DNA of 37,359 nucleotides from Paludibacter sp. (GTDB lineage Bacteria; Bacteroidota; Bacteroidia; Bacteroidales; Paludibacteraceae): assembly GCA_028692715.1 (NCBI GenBank), contig JAQUWU010000036.1, forward strand, positions 13,115 to 50,473. Direction: 5' to 3'. The notes under the pieces were generated by a model that saw nothing but the letters and a program-made list of their open reading frames with translations, was not told where the DNA came from and did not search any database. This document shows, in pieces, positions 8,843 to 17,462 of this stretch. The translations under genes were made by a program, and so were the position numbers. Within the stretch, counting starts at the first letter, position 1. Every line of letters starts with the position of its first letter.

Positions 8843-10717
8843 GTGCGAAAATTTGTTTTATATTCTATTGTCTTATTAAACATACCATTTTTGTTTTCAC
8901 AGTTTGAGGTTCCATCCGGATACAGATTTGTGAAAACATGGCGTGTTTCAGAACAATTTGCTAAAGTTGATTCTATTGAAGTGGATACTCTGCATTTGAA
9001 TTTTCAGGATGAAAATGCCTTAGACAGATTGAGTATTGCTAATTCATATAATGGAAATCTGGGTTCTCCCATACAGCCCAAAGTATATTTTGACCAATTG
9101 CCGGTTAATGATTTTATCTTTGCCAATGCCTATTTGCCTTATATGATGAATGTGCAGAATGCAACCTTTTACAATACAAAAACTCCATTTACTTATTTGA
9201 ATTATAAAACAGGTGGAACAACTTACAGAGCAGAGGATAATATTAAATTTCTATTCACCCAAAATGTGAATAAAAATTTTAATATTGGGACAACGCTTGA
9301 TTATTTGTATTCGCCCGGAGAATATGCTTATCAGGGAGTTAATCGTTTTGCCGGTTCATTTTTTGGTAGCTACAATGGAAAACATTATAGTGCAACTGCT
9401 TTATTTTCAACCAATTCGTTGAAAGGACAGGAAAGTGGTGGATTAGAAGATCCAACAAGTATATACTCTTCGTGGTCAAGAAAAGATTTAGCAACGAATT
9501 TGATAGCTCAATCTGATTTTAAACAGAATCAAATTTTTTATAATCATCAATATTCCATTGGAATTGAACGTCCGATAAGAATTAGTGAAGATTCGGTGCG
9601 AATGGAATATGTTCCCGTTACCCGTTTTGCTCATACGTTTAAATATGACAAATTAAGTAGAAGATACTATGAAAATAGCGTTAATAATACCTTTTATACA
9701 AATACTTATCTTACTGGCGACATAACAAATGATACAACATCTTTGGTGACAATATCTAATAATTTATCGGTTAATATGGAAGAGGAATTCAATAAATGGT
9801 TGGATTTTGGATTAACAGCTTATGTTGAAAATGAAATACAGCGCTTTTATTACTTACAGGATACTACTTTAACCACAGAATTGGAATCGAATACAAAAAT
9901 TGGTGGTATTCTTTCAAAACAACGAGGTAATGCTTTTAAATATAATGTTTTAGCTGAAATAGATTTGCTGGGTTATAAAATTGGTGATTTCCTTTTGAAA
10001 GGAGATTTAGGCGGATTTTTTAAACTTTGGAACGATAGTATTTCGCTGGTAGCAAATGGTTTTATTCGAAGTGATGAGCCTTCAAAGTATTATCAGTATT
10101 ATCGTTCAAATCATTTTCAGTGGGATAATAATTTTGGGAAAACCTATAGGACAAATGTAGGAGGAACTTTCTCTATTCCAACACGAAATTTCTCGTTAAA
10201 TGTATCGGTAGAAAATATAACGAATAGGGTGTATTTCGATGACACTGCTTTACCAATGCAGTACGGCGGAAATATTCAGGTATTGGCTGCAAATCTCAAG
10301 CAGGATTTTCATGTAGGTAAATTTACCTTGGAAAATAATGTTATTTATCAGTTAAGTTCCCAGCAAAGCGTTTTACCCTTACCAACTTTGGCTTTATTTC
10401 ATAGTTTATATTATCATGATATATGGTTCAAAGTATTGAGTGTCCAATTTGGAGCAAATGTGAGGTACAATACTGAATATTATGCTCCTGCATACATGCC
10501 TGCAACCGGACAATATTACACTCAGTCGGATACTAAAATTGGAAATTACCCATTAATAAATCCCTACTTAAATTTTCACCTGAAACGAACTCGCTTTTTC
10601 CTTGAGTATTTTAACGTAAATCAACTCTTCATGGACGGAGCTTATTATTCAATGCCTAATTATCCAATGAATCCGGCTATTTTCAAGATGGGAATTTCAT
10701 GGAATTTTTATGACTGA
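8843..10717 (+). CDS. putative porin (Porin_10-type outer-membrane barrel)
   Basis: The protein has 624 residues, with a signal peptide at 1-20 (MRKFVLYSIVLLNIPFLFSQ) and then long beta-strand-rich sequence. It carries the features of the Bacteroidota 'putative porin' family (PF14121): the LGSPIQPKVYF-like N-terminal segment, YNTKTPFTYLNYKTGG, and QNVNKNFNIGTTLDYLYSPG. The start is GTG; the nearest upstream ATG (8817) is out of frame and no in-frame ATG gives a better signal peptide. It is a predicted outer-membrane channel of unknown substrate. It stands alone, preceded by its own promoter and followed by the second copy of the palindromic element. Confidence 0.8.
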   Translation: MRKFVLYSIVLLNIPFLFSQFEVPSGYRFVKTWRVSEQFAKVDSIEVDTLHLNFQDENALDRLSIANSYNGNLGSPIQPKVYFDQLPVNDFIFANAYLPYMMNVQNATFYNTKTPFTYLNYKTGGTTYRAEDNIKFLFTQNVNKNFNIGTTLDYLYSPGEYAYQGVNRFAGSFFGSYNGKHYSATALFSTNSLKGQESGGLEDPTSIYSSWSRKDLATNLIAQSDFKQNQIFYNHQYSIGIERPIRISEDSVRMEYVPVTRFAHTFKYDKLSRRYYENSVNNTFYTNTYLTGDITNDTTSLVTISNNLSVNMEEEFNKWLDFGLTAYVENEIQRFYYLQDTTLTTELESNTKIGGILSKQRGNAFKYNVLAEIDLLGYKIGDFLLKGDLGGFFKLWNDSISLVANGFIRSDEPSKYYQYYRSNHFQWDNNFGKTYRTNVGGTFSIPTRNFSLNVSVENITNRVYFDDTALPMQYGGNIQVLAANLKQDFHVGKFTLENNVIYQLSSQQSVLPLPTLALFHSLYYHDIWFKVLSVQFGANVRYNTEYYAPAYMPATGQYYTQSDTKIGNYPLINPYLNFHLKRTRFFLEYFNVNQLFMDGAYYSMPNYPMNPAIFKMGISWNFYD

Positions 10718-10748
10718 TTTTTTAAATTAAATGAATTTCAACGGTTTA

Positions 10749-10870
10749 TAAGTAATTGAAAACAAATAATGTCGTATTTTGCATGAAAATATTTAAGAAT
10801 AGAACCTGCCTGCAGCAGGCAGGTTCTATTAATGTTTCTAAATGGTACATTAATTTGTTCCATTTACTTA
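10749..10870. mobile_element. MITE-like palindromic element, copy 2 (intact palindrome)
   Basis: The 122-bp element is almost one continuous palindrome. It starts TAAGTAATTGAAAACAAAT and ends with the inverted counterpart, with a perfect 15-bp central stem (10798-10812 / 10816-10830, loop CAG). It shares ends and core with the element at 3917-4196 but lacks the 158 bp between the two GTTCTATT repeats there. It lies between the porin stop and the start of the solute-binding protein and may act as a terminator for the porin. Confidence 0.7.
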
Positions 10871-10906
10871 TAACAAAGTAATGTATAATTAAATGTTAAA
10901 TAAATT

Positions 10907-11713
10907 ATGCGAAAAAAAATACAGATAATTGTTATTGTTAGTACTTTGGTTGCGTTAATTATCTCAGTAATTTGGGTCAGACATGTACGTAACAGAATTC
11001 ATGATTTGCCAAGCATTATGAATTCAGGTCGTCTGTCTGTTCTTACTGATAGCAGTAGAATGGGTTTTGCAACAACCGGTGATAGCGTTTATGGTTTTCA
11101 GTATGAAATTGTGAAAGCCTTTGCTGATAGTTTAGGACTGGAGTTGGAAATTAAAGAAGAAAGTGATTTAAATGCCTGTTTAGAAGAAATTGAAGATGGT
11201 GATTATGACATAATTGCAAATTTAATTCCGGTAACCACCCAATGGAATCATCATGCAATGTTTACGACACCTCTGTTTACTTCGAGACAGGTACTTGTGC
11301 AGCGAATTAATAATGATTCAGCGCATTCAGTAAATATCACGAATCAATATCAATTGGCAAACGATAGTATTTATATTCAATATCATTCGCCTTTTAAAAT
11401 GCGTTTAAAAAATCTTTCAGATGAAATTGCTGATACCATTCATATTTTTGAAATGAAAGATTTGAGTACAGAACAATTGGTTCGATTGGTGTCGCAGTCA
11501 AAAATAAAATATACCATCTGTGACGAGCAATTTGCTCGTATTCTGAAGCTCCAATATTCCAATATTGATATATCATTACCGATAGGATTTGAACAACAAT
11601 TAGCTTGGGTTGTTCATCCTAAATCTGTATTATTACTCAAGAGCTTGAATGGCTTTCTCGAGGATTTTATCGGGAGCTCAGCTTATTGGGATATATATCG
11701 TAAATATTATTGA
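10907..11713 (+). CDS. periplasmic solute-binding protein, family 3 (membrane-anchored)
   Basis: The 268-residue protein has one N-terminal membrane segment (~5-24), then a bacterial extracellular solute-binding family 3 domain (~40-268): GRLSVLTDSSRMGFATTGDS, GFQYEIVKAFADSLGLELEI, then DYDIIANLIPVT. This is the amino-acid/polar-ligand binding fold, also used as the regulatory domain of MltF. No lytic transglycosylase domain follows, so it is not a full MltF, and no ABC permease or ATPase genes are nearby. The protein is therefore an orphan binding protein of unknown ligand. The stop codon TGA is the first triplet of an octamer repeat array. A MITE-like element lies just upstream. Confidence 0.75.
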   Translation: MRKKIQIIVIVSTLVALIISVIWVRHVRNRIHDLPSIMNSGRLSVLTDSSRMGFATTGDSVYGFQYEIVKAFADSLGLELEIKEESDLNACLEEIEDGDYDIIANLIPVTTQWNHHAMFTTPLFTSRQVLVQRINNDSAHSVNITNQYQLANDSIYIQYHSPFKMRLKNLSDEIADTIHIFEMKDLSTEQLVRLVSQSKIKYTICDEQFARILKLQYSNIDISLPIGFEQQLAWVVHPKSVLLLKSLNGFLEDFIGSSAYWDIYRKYY

Positions 11714-11790
11714 TGTGATGATGTGATAATGTGATGATGTGATGATGTGATAATGTGATGATGTGATAATGTGATGATGTGATAATGTGA
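11711..11790 (+). repeat. tandem octamer array (TGATGTGA/TAATGTGA, 10 copies)
   Basis: Ten exact octamers run head to tail, six TGATGTGA and four TAATGTGA. The first three bases are the stop codon of the solute-binding gene. A related array lies beyond the stop of comM at 31338-31393, in the same orientation relative to its gene. Confidence 0.9.
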
Positions 11791-11840
11791 TGATTAATCA
11801 ACCAATTAACCAATTAGCTAATTAATTAATAAATTAAGCC

Positions 11841-12758
11841 ATGCCTTTAAATATTCCTGTAACATTACCTGCGGTAGATCAACTGCTGAAAGAAAATATT
11901 TTCGTTATGGATTCGGAGCGTGCTTCCACTCAGGAAATACGTCCTTTGAAGATTCTGATTTTGAATTTGATGCCAATAAAAATTACTACCGAAACGGACT
12001 TGATTCGGTTGCTATCGAACTCACCTTTACAGATTGAAATTGACTTTATGCACATGGAAAGTCATACTTCGAAAAACACTCCTATCGAACATTTGATGAC
12101 TTTCTACAAAACATTTGATGAGGTGAAACAGAGTAATTATGATGGTATGATTGTTACGGGTGCACCTGTTGAACTCTTAGAGTTCGAAGAGGTCACTTAT
12201 TGGCCTGAATTTACTAAAATATTGGATTGGGCTAAGAATCATGTCACCTCAACTTTCTACATTTGTTGGGCTGCTCAGGCTGGTTTATATTATCATTATG
12301 GCATCCCAAAATATCCGTTAAAGGAAAAAATGTTCGGGATTTTCGAACATATAAATTTTGATAAATTGAACCCCATTTTCCGTGGGTTCGATGATGTTTT
12401 TTATGTTCCACACAGTCGTCATACCGAAGTACGTGCCGAAGATATATTGAAAAATCCGGATTTGACACTTCTTTCTGAATCACACGAGTCAGGTGTTTAC
12501 ATGGTTATGGCTCGTAATGGACGAGAATTTTTTATTACTGGACATTCAGAATATTCTCCTTATACCCTTGATACCGAATATAAACGTGATTTGGGAAAGG
12601 GATTACCGGTAAATATGCCCAGAAATTATTACCTGAATGACAATCCTGATAACGATCCGCTGGTTCGCTGGAGGAGCCATGCAAATTTATTGTTTACCAA
12701 TTGGTTGAATTATTTTGTATATCAGGAAACTCCTTACGATTTGGCGAATATCCATTAA
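11841..12758 (+). CDS. metA: homoserine O-acetyltransferase (MetA family)
   Basis: The enzyme acylates homoserine in methionine synthesis. The 305-residue protein aligns without gaps to the MetA family through the N-terminal half. Catalytic residues fall at their canonical numbers: Cys142 (FYICWAAQ), His235 and Glu237 (TGHSEYSP). Residue 111 is Glu ([13 protein letters not shown]). Family knowledge holds that Glu111 marks acetyl-CoA users and Gly111 the succinyl-CoA users such as E. coli, so I call it an acetyltransferase (often annotated MetAA or, loosely, homoserine O-succinyltransferase). It stands alone, with no other methionine genes in the window. Confidence 0.94.
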   Translation: MPLNIPVTLPAVDQLLKENIFVMDSERASTQEIRPLKILILNLMPIKITTETDLIRLLSNSPLQIEIDFMHMESHTSKNTPIEHLMTFYKTFDEVKQSNYDGMIVTGAPVELLEFEEVTYWPEFTKILDWAKNHVTSTFYICWAAQAGLYYHYGIPKYPLKEKMFGIFEHINFDKLNPIFRGFDDVFYVPHSRHTEVRAEDILKNPDLTLLSESHESGVYMVMARNGREFFITGHSEYSPYTLDTEYKRDLGKGLPVNMPRNYYLNDNPDNDPLVRWRSHANLLFTNWLNYFVYQETPYDLANIH

Positions 12759-12815
12759 TCGTTGTTTTTATTAGATTTTTTTTTATCTTAGGAGTAAAAA
12801 TATTCATAACCCGAA

Positions 12816-12823
12816 TATATTTG
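12816..12823 (+). promoter_or_regulatory. predicted promoter of the MscS-type channel gene
   Basis: TATATTTG matches TAnnTTTG about 85 bp upstream of the ATG at 12908. The region after metA (12759-12815) is T-rich without a clear hairpin. Confidence 0.45.
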
Positions 12824-12907
12824 TTTAAGAAGCGGTGTTTTCTATCCGTTTCTAAGCAAATATCTTTCTATTGAACATTCCACAAACACACATAAAATAT
12901 ATTAACA

Positions 12908-14215
12908 ATGAAAAGTATAGATTTTATCGAAAACTGGACTGATAAATTATTAATGGATTCCGGAGTTGCTGAAGAATGGGTTATTTATTTAAGATTACTG
13001 ATTTTTATTATTATTCTTATTCTTGTTTCAAGTATTGCTTTTTTTATAACGAAGAGAATCATTATTAACTATATATACAAGATTGTAAAAAGGACGGCTT
13101 TTAAATGGGATGATGTATTGGCCGACGAAAGAGTATTTAATAATGTTGCACATATTGTACCTGCTTTATTAATCCGGCTACTTGCCTCCACCATTTTTGC
13201 TGATTTTCAATCGGTTTTGCCCTTTGTATTGAAGGTTACTAATTCTTATATTATAATAGTGGGTTTAACCATTATTTTGGCATTTATAAGAGTTGCTGAA
13301 TTAGGTTTTGCTGCACAACCGTCTTTTAAAGATAAACCTCTGACAAGCTATTTCCAATTGGTTCGAATTATCTTATACATTGCTGCGGGTATTCTTGTCA
13401 TGTCAGTCCTTTTTGGAAAATCACCTATCTATTTTTTAAGTGCATTTGGAGCAATGACAGCCATTCTTCTTTTGATTTTCAAAGATACAATTTTAGGGTT
13501 GGTTGCAAGTGTTCAAATATCCTCAAACGATATGGTAAAAGTGGGTGATTGGGTGGAAATGCCCAAGTTTAACGCAGATGGTGACGTAATTGCCATTAAT
13601 TTGAATACCGTTAAAGTACAAAACTGGGATAAAACGATAACAACGATTCCAACTTACTTTTTTATTACAGATAGTTTTAAAAATTGGCGGGGAATGGTAC
13701 AAAGTGGTGGTAGAAGAATTAAAAGATCGGTTTATATCAATTCAAATTCTATTAAATTTGTTGATTCCGAAATGAGGAAAAAATTCCAGAATTTTGAGTA
13801 TATCTCCGCTTTTGTTGAATCACGGCAGAATGAGATTGAAGCTTACAATAGTGAGAATAAAATTGATACTTCTGTGTTAATCAACGGAAGAAGAATGACA
13901 AATATCGGTGTTTTCAGAAAATATGTCGAATCTTATCTTGAAAATCATCCTTTTATAAAAAAGGATATGACCATCATGGTTCGTCAGCTTGCCACTGAAG
14001 ACAGAGGAATACCTATCGAAATATATTGCTTCACAAAAACGACTGAATGGCTGGAATATGAATCTATACAGGCCGATATTTTCGATCATTTATTTTCAGC
14101 AATACAGTATTTTGATTTGGAATTATTCCAACAACCAGGAGGAAGTGATATTAAGAATGCGTTAAAGAGCATAGGAAATCAGTTGAATAATGCAAATAAT
14201 TCAATTGCTGTTTAA
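12908..14215 (+). CDS. mechanosensitive ion channel family protein (MscS/YbdG-like)
   Basis: The protein has 435 residues and four to five hydrophobic helices in the first half (~24-48, ~72-86, ~98-120, ~149-168, ~174-195). The last is the pore-lining TM3-type helix, leading into SSNDMVKVGDWVEMPKFNADGDVIAINLNTVKVQNWDKTITTIPTYFFI, which is the beta domain of MscS channels. Size and the long C-terminal cytosolic region resemble E. coli YbdG rather than the 286-residue MscS. Expected role: release of osmolytes on hypo-osmotic shock in the inner membrane. It is followed 41 bp later by the U32 peptidase gene on the same strand. Confidence 0.88.
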   Translation: MKSIDFIENWTDKLLMDSGVAEEWVIYLRLLIFIIILILVSSIAFFITKRIIINYIYKIVKRTAFKWDDVLADERVFNNVAHIVPALLIRLLASTIFADFQSVLPFVLKVTNSYIIIVGLTIILAFIRVAELGFAAQPSFKDKPLTSYFQLVRIILYIAAGILVMSVLFGKSPIYFLSAFGAMTAILLLIFKDTILGLVASVQISSNDMVKVGDWVEMPKFNADGDVIAINLNTVKVQNWDKTITTIPTYFFITDSFKNWRGMVQSGGRRIKRSVYINSNSIKFVDSEMRKKFQNFEYISAFVESRQNEIEAYNSENKIDTSVLINGRRMTNIGVFRKYVESYLENHPFIKKDMTIMVRQLATEDRGIPIEIYCFTKTTEWLEYESIQADIFDHLFSAIQYFDLELFQQPGGSDIKNALKSIGNQLNNANNSIAV

Positions 14216-14256
14216 TTTATTTTCTGAATAAAAGTTTAATAAGTAGAATATAAAAT

Positions 14257-16164
14257 ATGAATTTACAGAAAGAAGCTATATCTAGTACAACTTCAAATGA
14301 CAGAAGGCTTATCGAACTTCTTTCACCGGCTAAAGATCTTGAATGTGGAATTGCCGCCATAAATCACGGTGCTGATGCTGTTTATATCGGTGCATCTCAA
14401 TTTAGTGCACGTGCTTCAGCCGGAAATTCGATTGAAGATATCGAAAAGCTGGTTCAATATGCACATCAATATAGAGCAAAAGTATTAGTGGCTCTGAACA
14501 CAATTTTGACCGATGAACAATTACCTGAAGCTGAGAAATTAATTTGGGATATTTATAATGCAGGTGCTGATGCGTTGATTATTCAGGATATGGGTATTCT
14601 GAAAATGAATTTGCCTCCAATAGCAATTCATGCCAGCACTCAAACCGATAATCGATCGGTAGAAAAAGTGAAATTTCTTGAAGATACAGGATTTTCACGA
14701 GTGGTGTTAGCTAGGGAACTAACTTTAAAACAAATTTCAGAAATTTCCGATCAAACGACTATTGCGCTCGAAGCATTTGTACATGGGGCATTGTGTGTAA
14801 GTTACAGCGGGCAATGCTATATGAGTCAGGCTAATAGCGGTCGTTCAGCAAACCGTGGTCAATGTGCACAATATTGCCGTCTACCTTACAGTTTATACGA
14901 TTCAGAGGATAATATTCTGGTGAAAAATAAGCATTTATTATCATTGAAAGATCTTGATCAATCCGATTCGTTGGAAGAAATGATAAAAGCAGGGATTACT
15001 TCGTTTAAGATTGAAGGAAGATTGAAAGATGTAGATTATGTGAAAAATATAACGGCTTACTACCGAAAAAAACTTGATTTAATTTTAGAAAAGAGTTCAG
15101 AATATAAACGTGCCTCTTCAGGAAAAACCACTTTCTTTTTTGAACCAAATCCCGAGAAAAGTTTTCGTCGTGGTGCTACTGATTATTTTTTACACGGAAG
15201 AAAAGCAGATATTATTCAACCCGATACGCCCAAATCGCTGGGTGAACCGATAGGAAAAGTGACCTATATTGGTCGTAACTTTTTTGAGGTTCATAACGGA
15301 CATTTATTAAGCAATGGTGATGGACTTTGTTTTATTAATAAGCAAAATGACTTGACCGGATTTAGGGTCAATCGTGTAGAACACCTCACCCCAATTCTCT
15401 CCAAAGGAGAGGGAGAAATAAAAAAAGTAAGAGTACAGGTTTTTCCTGCCGATATGCCCCGAATGGATATAGGTGTATTTCTATACCGAAATCAGGATCA
15501 GGCATTTGAAAAAGTGATGAAAGGAAAAACATCGGAACGTAGAGTAGGAGTGAGGGTACTTTTTAAAGAAACTGAAACAGGTTTTGCCATTCAACTTACC
15601 GATGAAGATGGTATCTCTTGTATTTTTCCGGTTTCTTGCGAGAAACAACCGGCACAAAAACCAGATGCAGTAATCGAAAATATCAAAAACCAACTCTCAA
15701 AACTGGGAAATACTATTTACGAAGCAACAGACATACAGATTGAAATAAATTCTCCGTGGTTTTTCCCTGCATCACAATTAAGTGAATGGAGAAGATTAGC
15801 CATAGAACTGTTAGATGTTGAACGTAAAAAGTCATACGTTCGTAAAACCAGAAAAGAATCTGTACTAACTGATTTTCCGACAAAAAAAATATCCTATCTT
15901 GGAAATGTAACCAACAAACTCTCAGAAACCTTTTACCTTGAACATGGTGTTGAAGAAGTTATGCCGGGATTTGAAGTAAAAGCAGAAGAAGGAGTTCCAT
16001 TGATGTTTACCAAACATTGTATCAAATATAGCATGGGCTGGTGTCCGAAAGAAGGATATAAAGCAACTTTTAAAGAACCCTTATTTTTGAAAAATAATGA
16101 TCAGGTTTACTTATTGACTTTTGATTGCAAACTTTGCGAAATGAGGATTTCAAAAAAGATATAA
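14257..16164 (+). CDS. U32 family peptidase / RlhA-like RNA-modification protein
   Basis: The protein has 635 residues. Residues ~18-300 form the U32 domain: IELLSPAKDLECGIAAINHGADAVYIG, LEAFVHGALCVSYSGQCYMS, SGRSANRGQCAQYCRLPY. Cysteines 180, 187, 203 and 207 are placed like the iron-sulfur ligands of U32 relatives such as UbiU. A C-terminal ~300-residue extension ends in a GWCPKEGY/FDCKLCEMRI segment. Length and architecture are closest to E. coli RlhA, which hydroxylates 23S rRNA; peptidase activity is historical and doubtful. Residues ~376-387 (HLTPILSKGEGE) are encoded by a GC-rich repeat (see 15382-15416). The gene converges on alaS with a shared hairpin terminator downstream. Confidence 0.85.
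   Translation: MNLQKEAISSTTSNDRRLIELLSPAKDLECGIAAINHGADAVYIGASQFSARASAGNSIEDIEKLVQYAHQYRAKVLVALNTILTDEQLPEAEKLIWDIYNAGADALIIQDMGILKMNLPPIAIHASTQTDNRSVEKVKFLEDTGFSRVVLARELTLKQISEISDQTTIALEAFVHGALCVSYSGQCYMSQANSGRSANRGQCAQYCRLPYSLYDSEDNILVKNKHLLSLKDLDQSDSLEEMIKAGITSFKIEGRLKDVDYVKNITAYYRKKLDLILEKSSEYKRASSGKTTFFFEPNPEKSFRRGATDYFLHGRKADIIQPDTPKSLGEPIGKVTYIGRNFFEVHNGHLLSNGDGLCFINKQNDLTGFRVNRVEHLTPILSKGEGEIKKVRVQVFPADMPRMDIGVFLYRNQDQAFEKVMKGKTSERRVGVRVLFKETETGFAIQLTDEDGISCIFPVSCEKQPAQKPDAVIENIKNQLSKLGNTIYEATDIQIEINSPWFFPASQLSEWRRLAIELLDVERKKSYVRKTRKESVLTDFPTKKISYLGNVTNKLSETFYLEHGVEEVMPGFEVKAEEGVPLMFTKHCIKYSMGWCPKEGYKATFKEPLFLKNNDQVYLLTFDCKLCEMRISKKI
15382..15416 (+). repeat. GC-rich palindromic repeat inside the U32 gene
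   Basis: A CACCTCACCCC stretch is followed by CTCTCCAAAGGAGAG, a perfect stem. It resembles the repeats in alaS (20920-20957) and upstream of and inside murI. It adds about 12 in-frame residues in a linker. Confidence 0.7.
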
Positions 16165-16223
16165 ATTTGGTTTTTCTGTCACCTACTTTAGGACAAATAT
16201 TTAATTTTCAGATATTTATTATA

Positions 16224-16262
16224 AAAATACCTAACGGTTTTTTGAAATCTATTAGGTATTTT
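16224..16262. terminator. bidirectional hairpin terminator
   Basis: Arms AAAATACCTAA (16224-16234) and TTAGGTATTTT (16252-16262) pair perfectly over 11 bp with a 17-nt loop and A/T runs on both sides. It lies 60 bp after the U32 stop and on the far side of the alaS end-copy, where it would have terminated the original, uninterrupted alaS. Confidence 0.65.
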
Positions 16263-16342
16263 CTTTTTCTATAAAGCTTTCTGAATAGCAGAATCAATAA
16301 GCTTAACGTTGATTTTTACCAACTATTTTTGGTGCTCTTTCC

Positions 16343-16430
16343 TTAATTTATAGCTTCCAATGCTTTCTCAATAGTTTTTTGAATGCCTGCTGCATTTTTA
16401 CCACCGGCTGAAGCGAAGAAAAATTGGCTA
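16343..16430 (-). pseudogene. second copy of the alaS 3' end
   Basis: Read on the minus strand this encodes [18 protein letters not shown] and TIEKALEAIN followed by a TAA stop, in frame. The true alaS end (19487-19564) encodes [18 protein letters not shown] and [10 protein letters not shown], then TAA. Over 78 aligned bases (16343-16420 against 19487-19564) I count 7 mismatches (91% identity) and no gaps; only three of the differences change an amino acid. Homology stops at the edge of the poly-Gly segment. The fragment cannot be expressed alone and marks one edge of the islet. Confidence 0.92.
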
Positions 16431-16443
16431 GTAGGTTTAAAAA

Positions 16444-17460
16444 TCAAAGTTTACTCCCATTAATTTCCACGCGTGTAACCCTATGAAGTTCAACTTTTAC
16501 ACACTCAATTTTCTCCTGATCAAATAATACAATGTTTTTACCGCCATTATGTAATGAACTGTTAAATATTATACCGCTTGCATCACTAATATAACGGATA
16601 TATTCACAAATAAATTGAGTAGGAATATATTCAATTTCGGAATCATATCGACGAATTGGTTTTGATAAATCCATGCTGATACTTCTCTTTAATAACATGG
16701 ATTTTGCATACTCAACAATTGCATCTACTTTTGAAAATACACTTGCATCTTCATTGAAATCCACCAATATTATTTCTTTCCCGTCTTTAACTTTAAACGT
16801 TCCAATACTTACGTCATCCAGATAAGTTGCTCTTACCTCGTAAAATACAGTATCAATGTTCTTTGATAAGTATAAATACGGAATGCCTTGTGGATTTGCC
16901 CTTCCTGCTGGGACTGAAATTTTGTTAGGACAACCCATATCTTCAAGTCCAAATTCTTTTTGGTTTTCTCTATAATGTAGTCTCCCTCTAAATAATGGTT
17001 CAAATTTAGACCATACAAAAGTCTTTTTTAAAATTAACTTCCAATTTAAACCTTCAATTATGTTTATATTTGTAAGAAATCGCTTCTCCCATTTTATTTT
17101 ATCTTTTAATTCTTCCCAATATGAAATACATTCAATAATTTCATCAATATAACTTACTTTATCTATAGGTTTTAATGTGAGATTTAAAGTTAAAAGGATA
17201 TCAGACAGTATGTCGTTGCATTCAATTTCTCCAGAGATAAGATTCCAATCGGATTGAATCAGCTCTACAAGAGGCTTACCAGTTGAGTCCAGTTTAAAGA
17301 TGTTGATAAACTCAGCAAAGAAATCGAGAAGTTCCCCGACTTCTAAAAGTTCTGAATCTATTCCATTTGAGCAATAGTCGCAAGTTCCATTTCCCGATGA
17401 ATTAACCTTGATGAATTGCCTCAATTCTAAATCATTAAAGCAATGAACACAAACCTTCAT
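16444..17460 (-). CDS. zinc-ribbon HEPN/RES-domain protein (predicted NAD-degrading toxin-type enzyme)
   Basis: The protein has 338 residues. The N-terminus has a CxxC...CxxC zinc ribbon (Cys4, 7, 27, 30). A mostly helical ~100-residue segment (~35-145) follows and fits the HEPN/RES N-terminal domain found on large RES proteins. Residues ~155-320 are a RES domain: RGRLHYR (158-164), GRANPQGIPYLYLS (186-199), then FYEVR (206-210). The Arg/Tyr and Glu positions are those expected for RES enzymes. RES domains such as MbcT degrade NAD+ and act as toxins; that activity is predicted here, not shown. No Xre/COG5642-type antitoxin accompanies it, so the two upstream genes may restrain or trigger it. 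It starts 2 bp after the stop of the Beta-family gene. Confidence 0.8.
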   Translation of the reverse strand: MKVCVHCFNDLELRQFIKVNSSGNGTCDYCSNGIDSELLEVGELLDFFAEFINIFKLDSTGKPLVELIQSDWNLISGEIECNDILSDILLTLNLTLKPIDKVSYIDEIIECISYWEELKDKIKWEKRFLTNINIIEGLNWKLILKKTFVWSKFEPLFRGRLHYRENQKEFGLEDMGCPNKISVPAGRANPQGIPYLYLSKNIDTVFYEVRATYLDDVSIGTFKVKDGKEIILVDFNEDASVFSKVDAIVEYAKSMLLKRSISMDLSKPIRRYDSEIEYIPTQFICEYIRYISDASGIIFNSSLHNGGKNIVLFDQEKIECVKVELHRVTRVEINGSKL

Positions 17461-17462
17461 AA

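Noticed and set aside
10907-11713. MltF lytic transglycosylase
   Set aside because: Only the solute-binding-type domain is present; the protein ends before any transglycosylase domain.
11711-11790. Possible CRISPR array
   Set aside because: The 8-bp units are directly adjacent with no unique spacers, and no cas genes are present; it is a simple tandem repeat.
16165-16342. tRNA gene as the islet attachment site
   Set aside because: No cloverleaf was found near either islet edge; the duplicated sequence is the alaS coding end.
16343-16430. Possible frameshifted or split alaS
   Set aside because: alaS at 19487-22111 is complete with its own stop; the second copy covers only the last ~28 codons, so it is an end duplication, not a broken gene.
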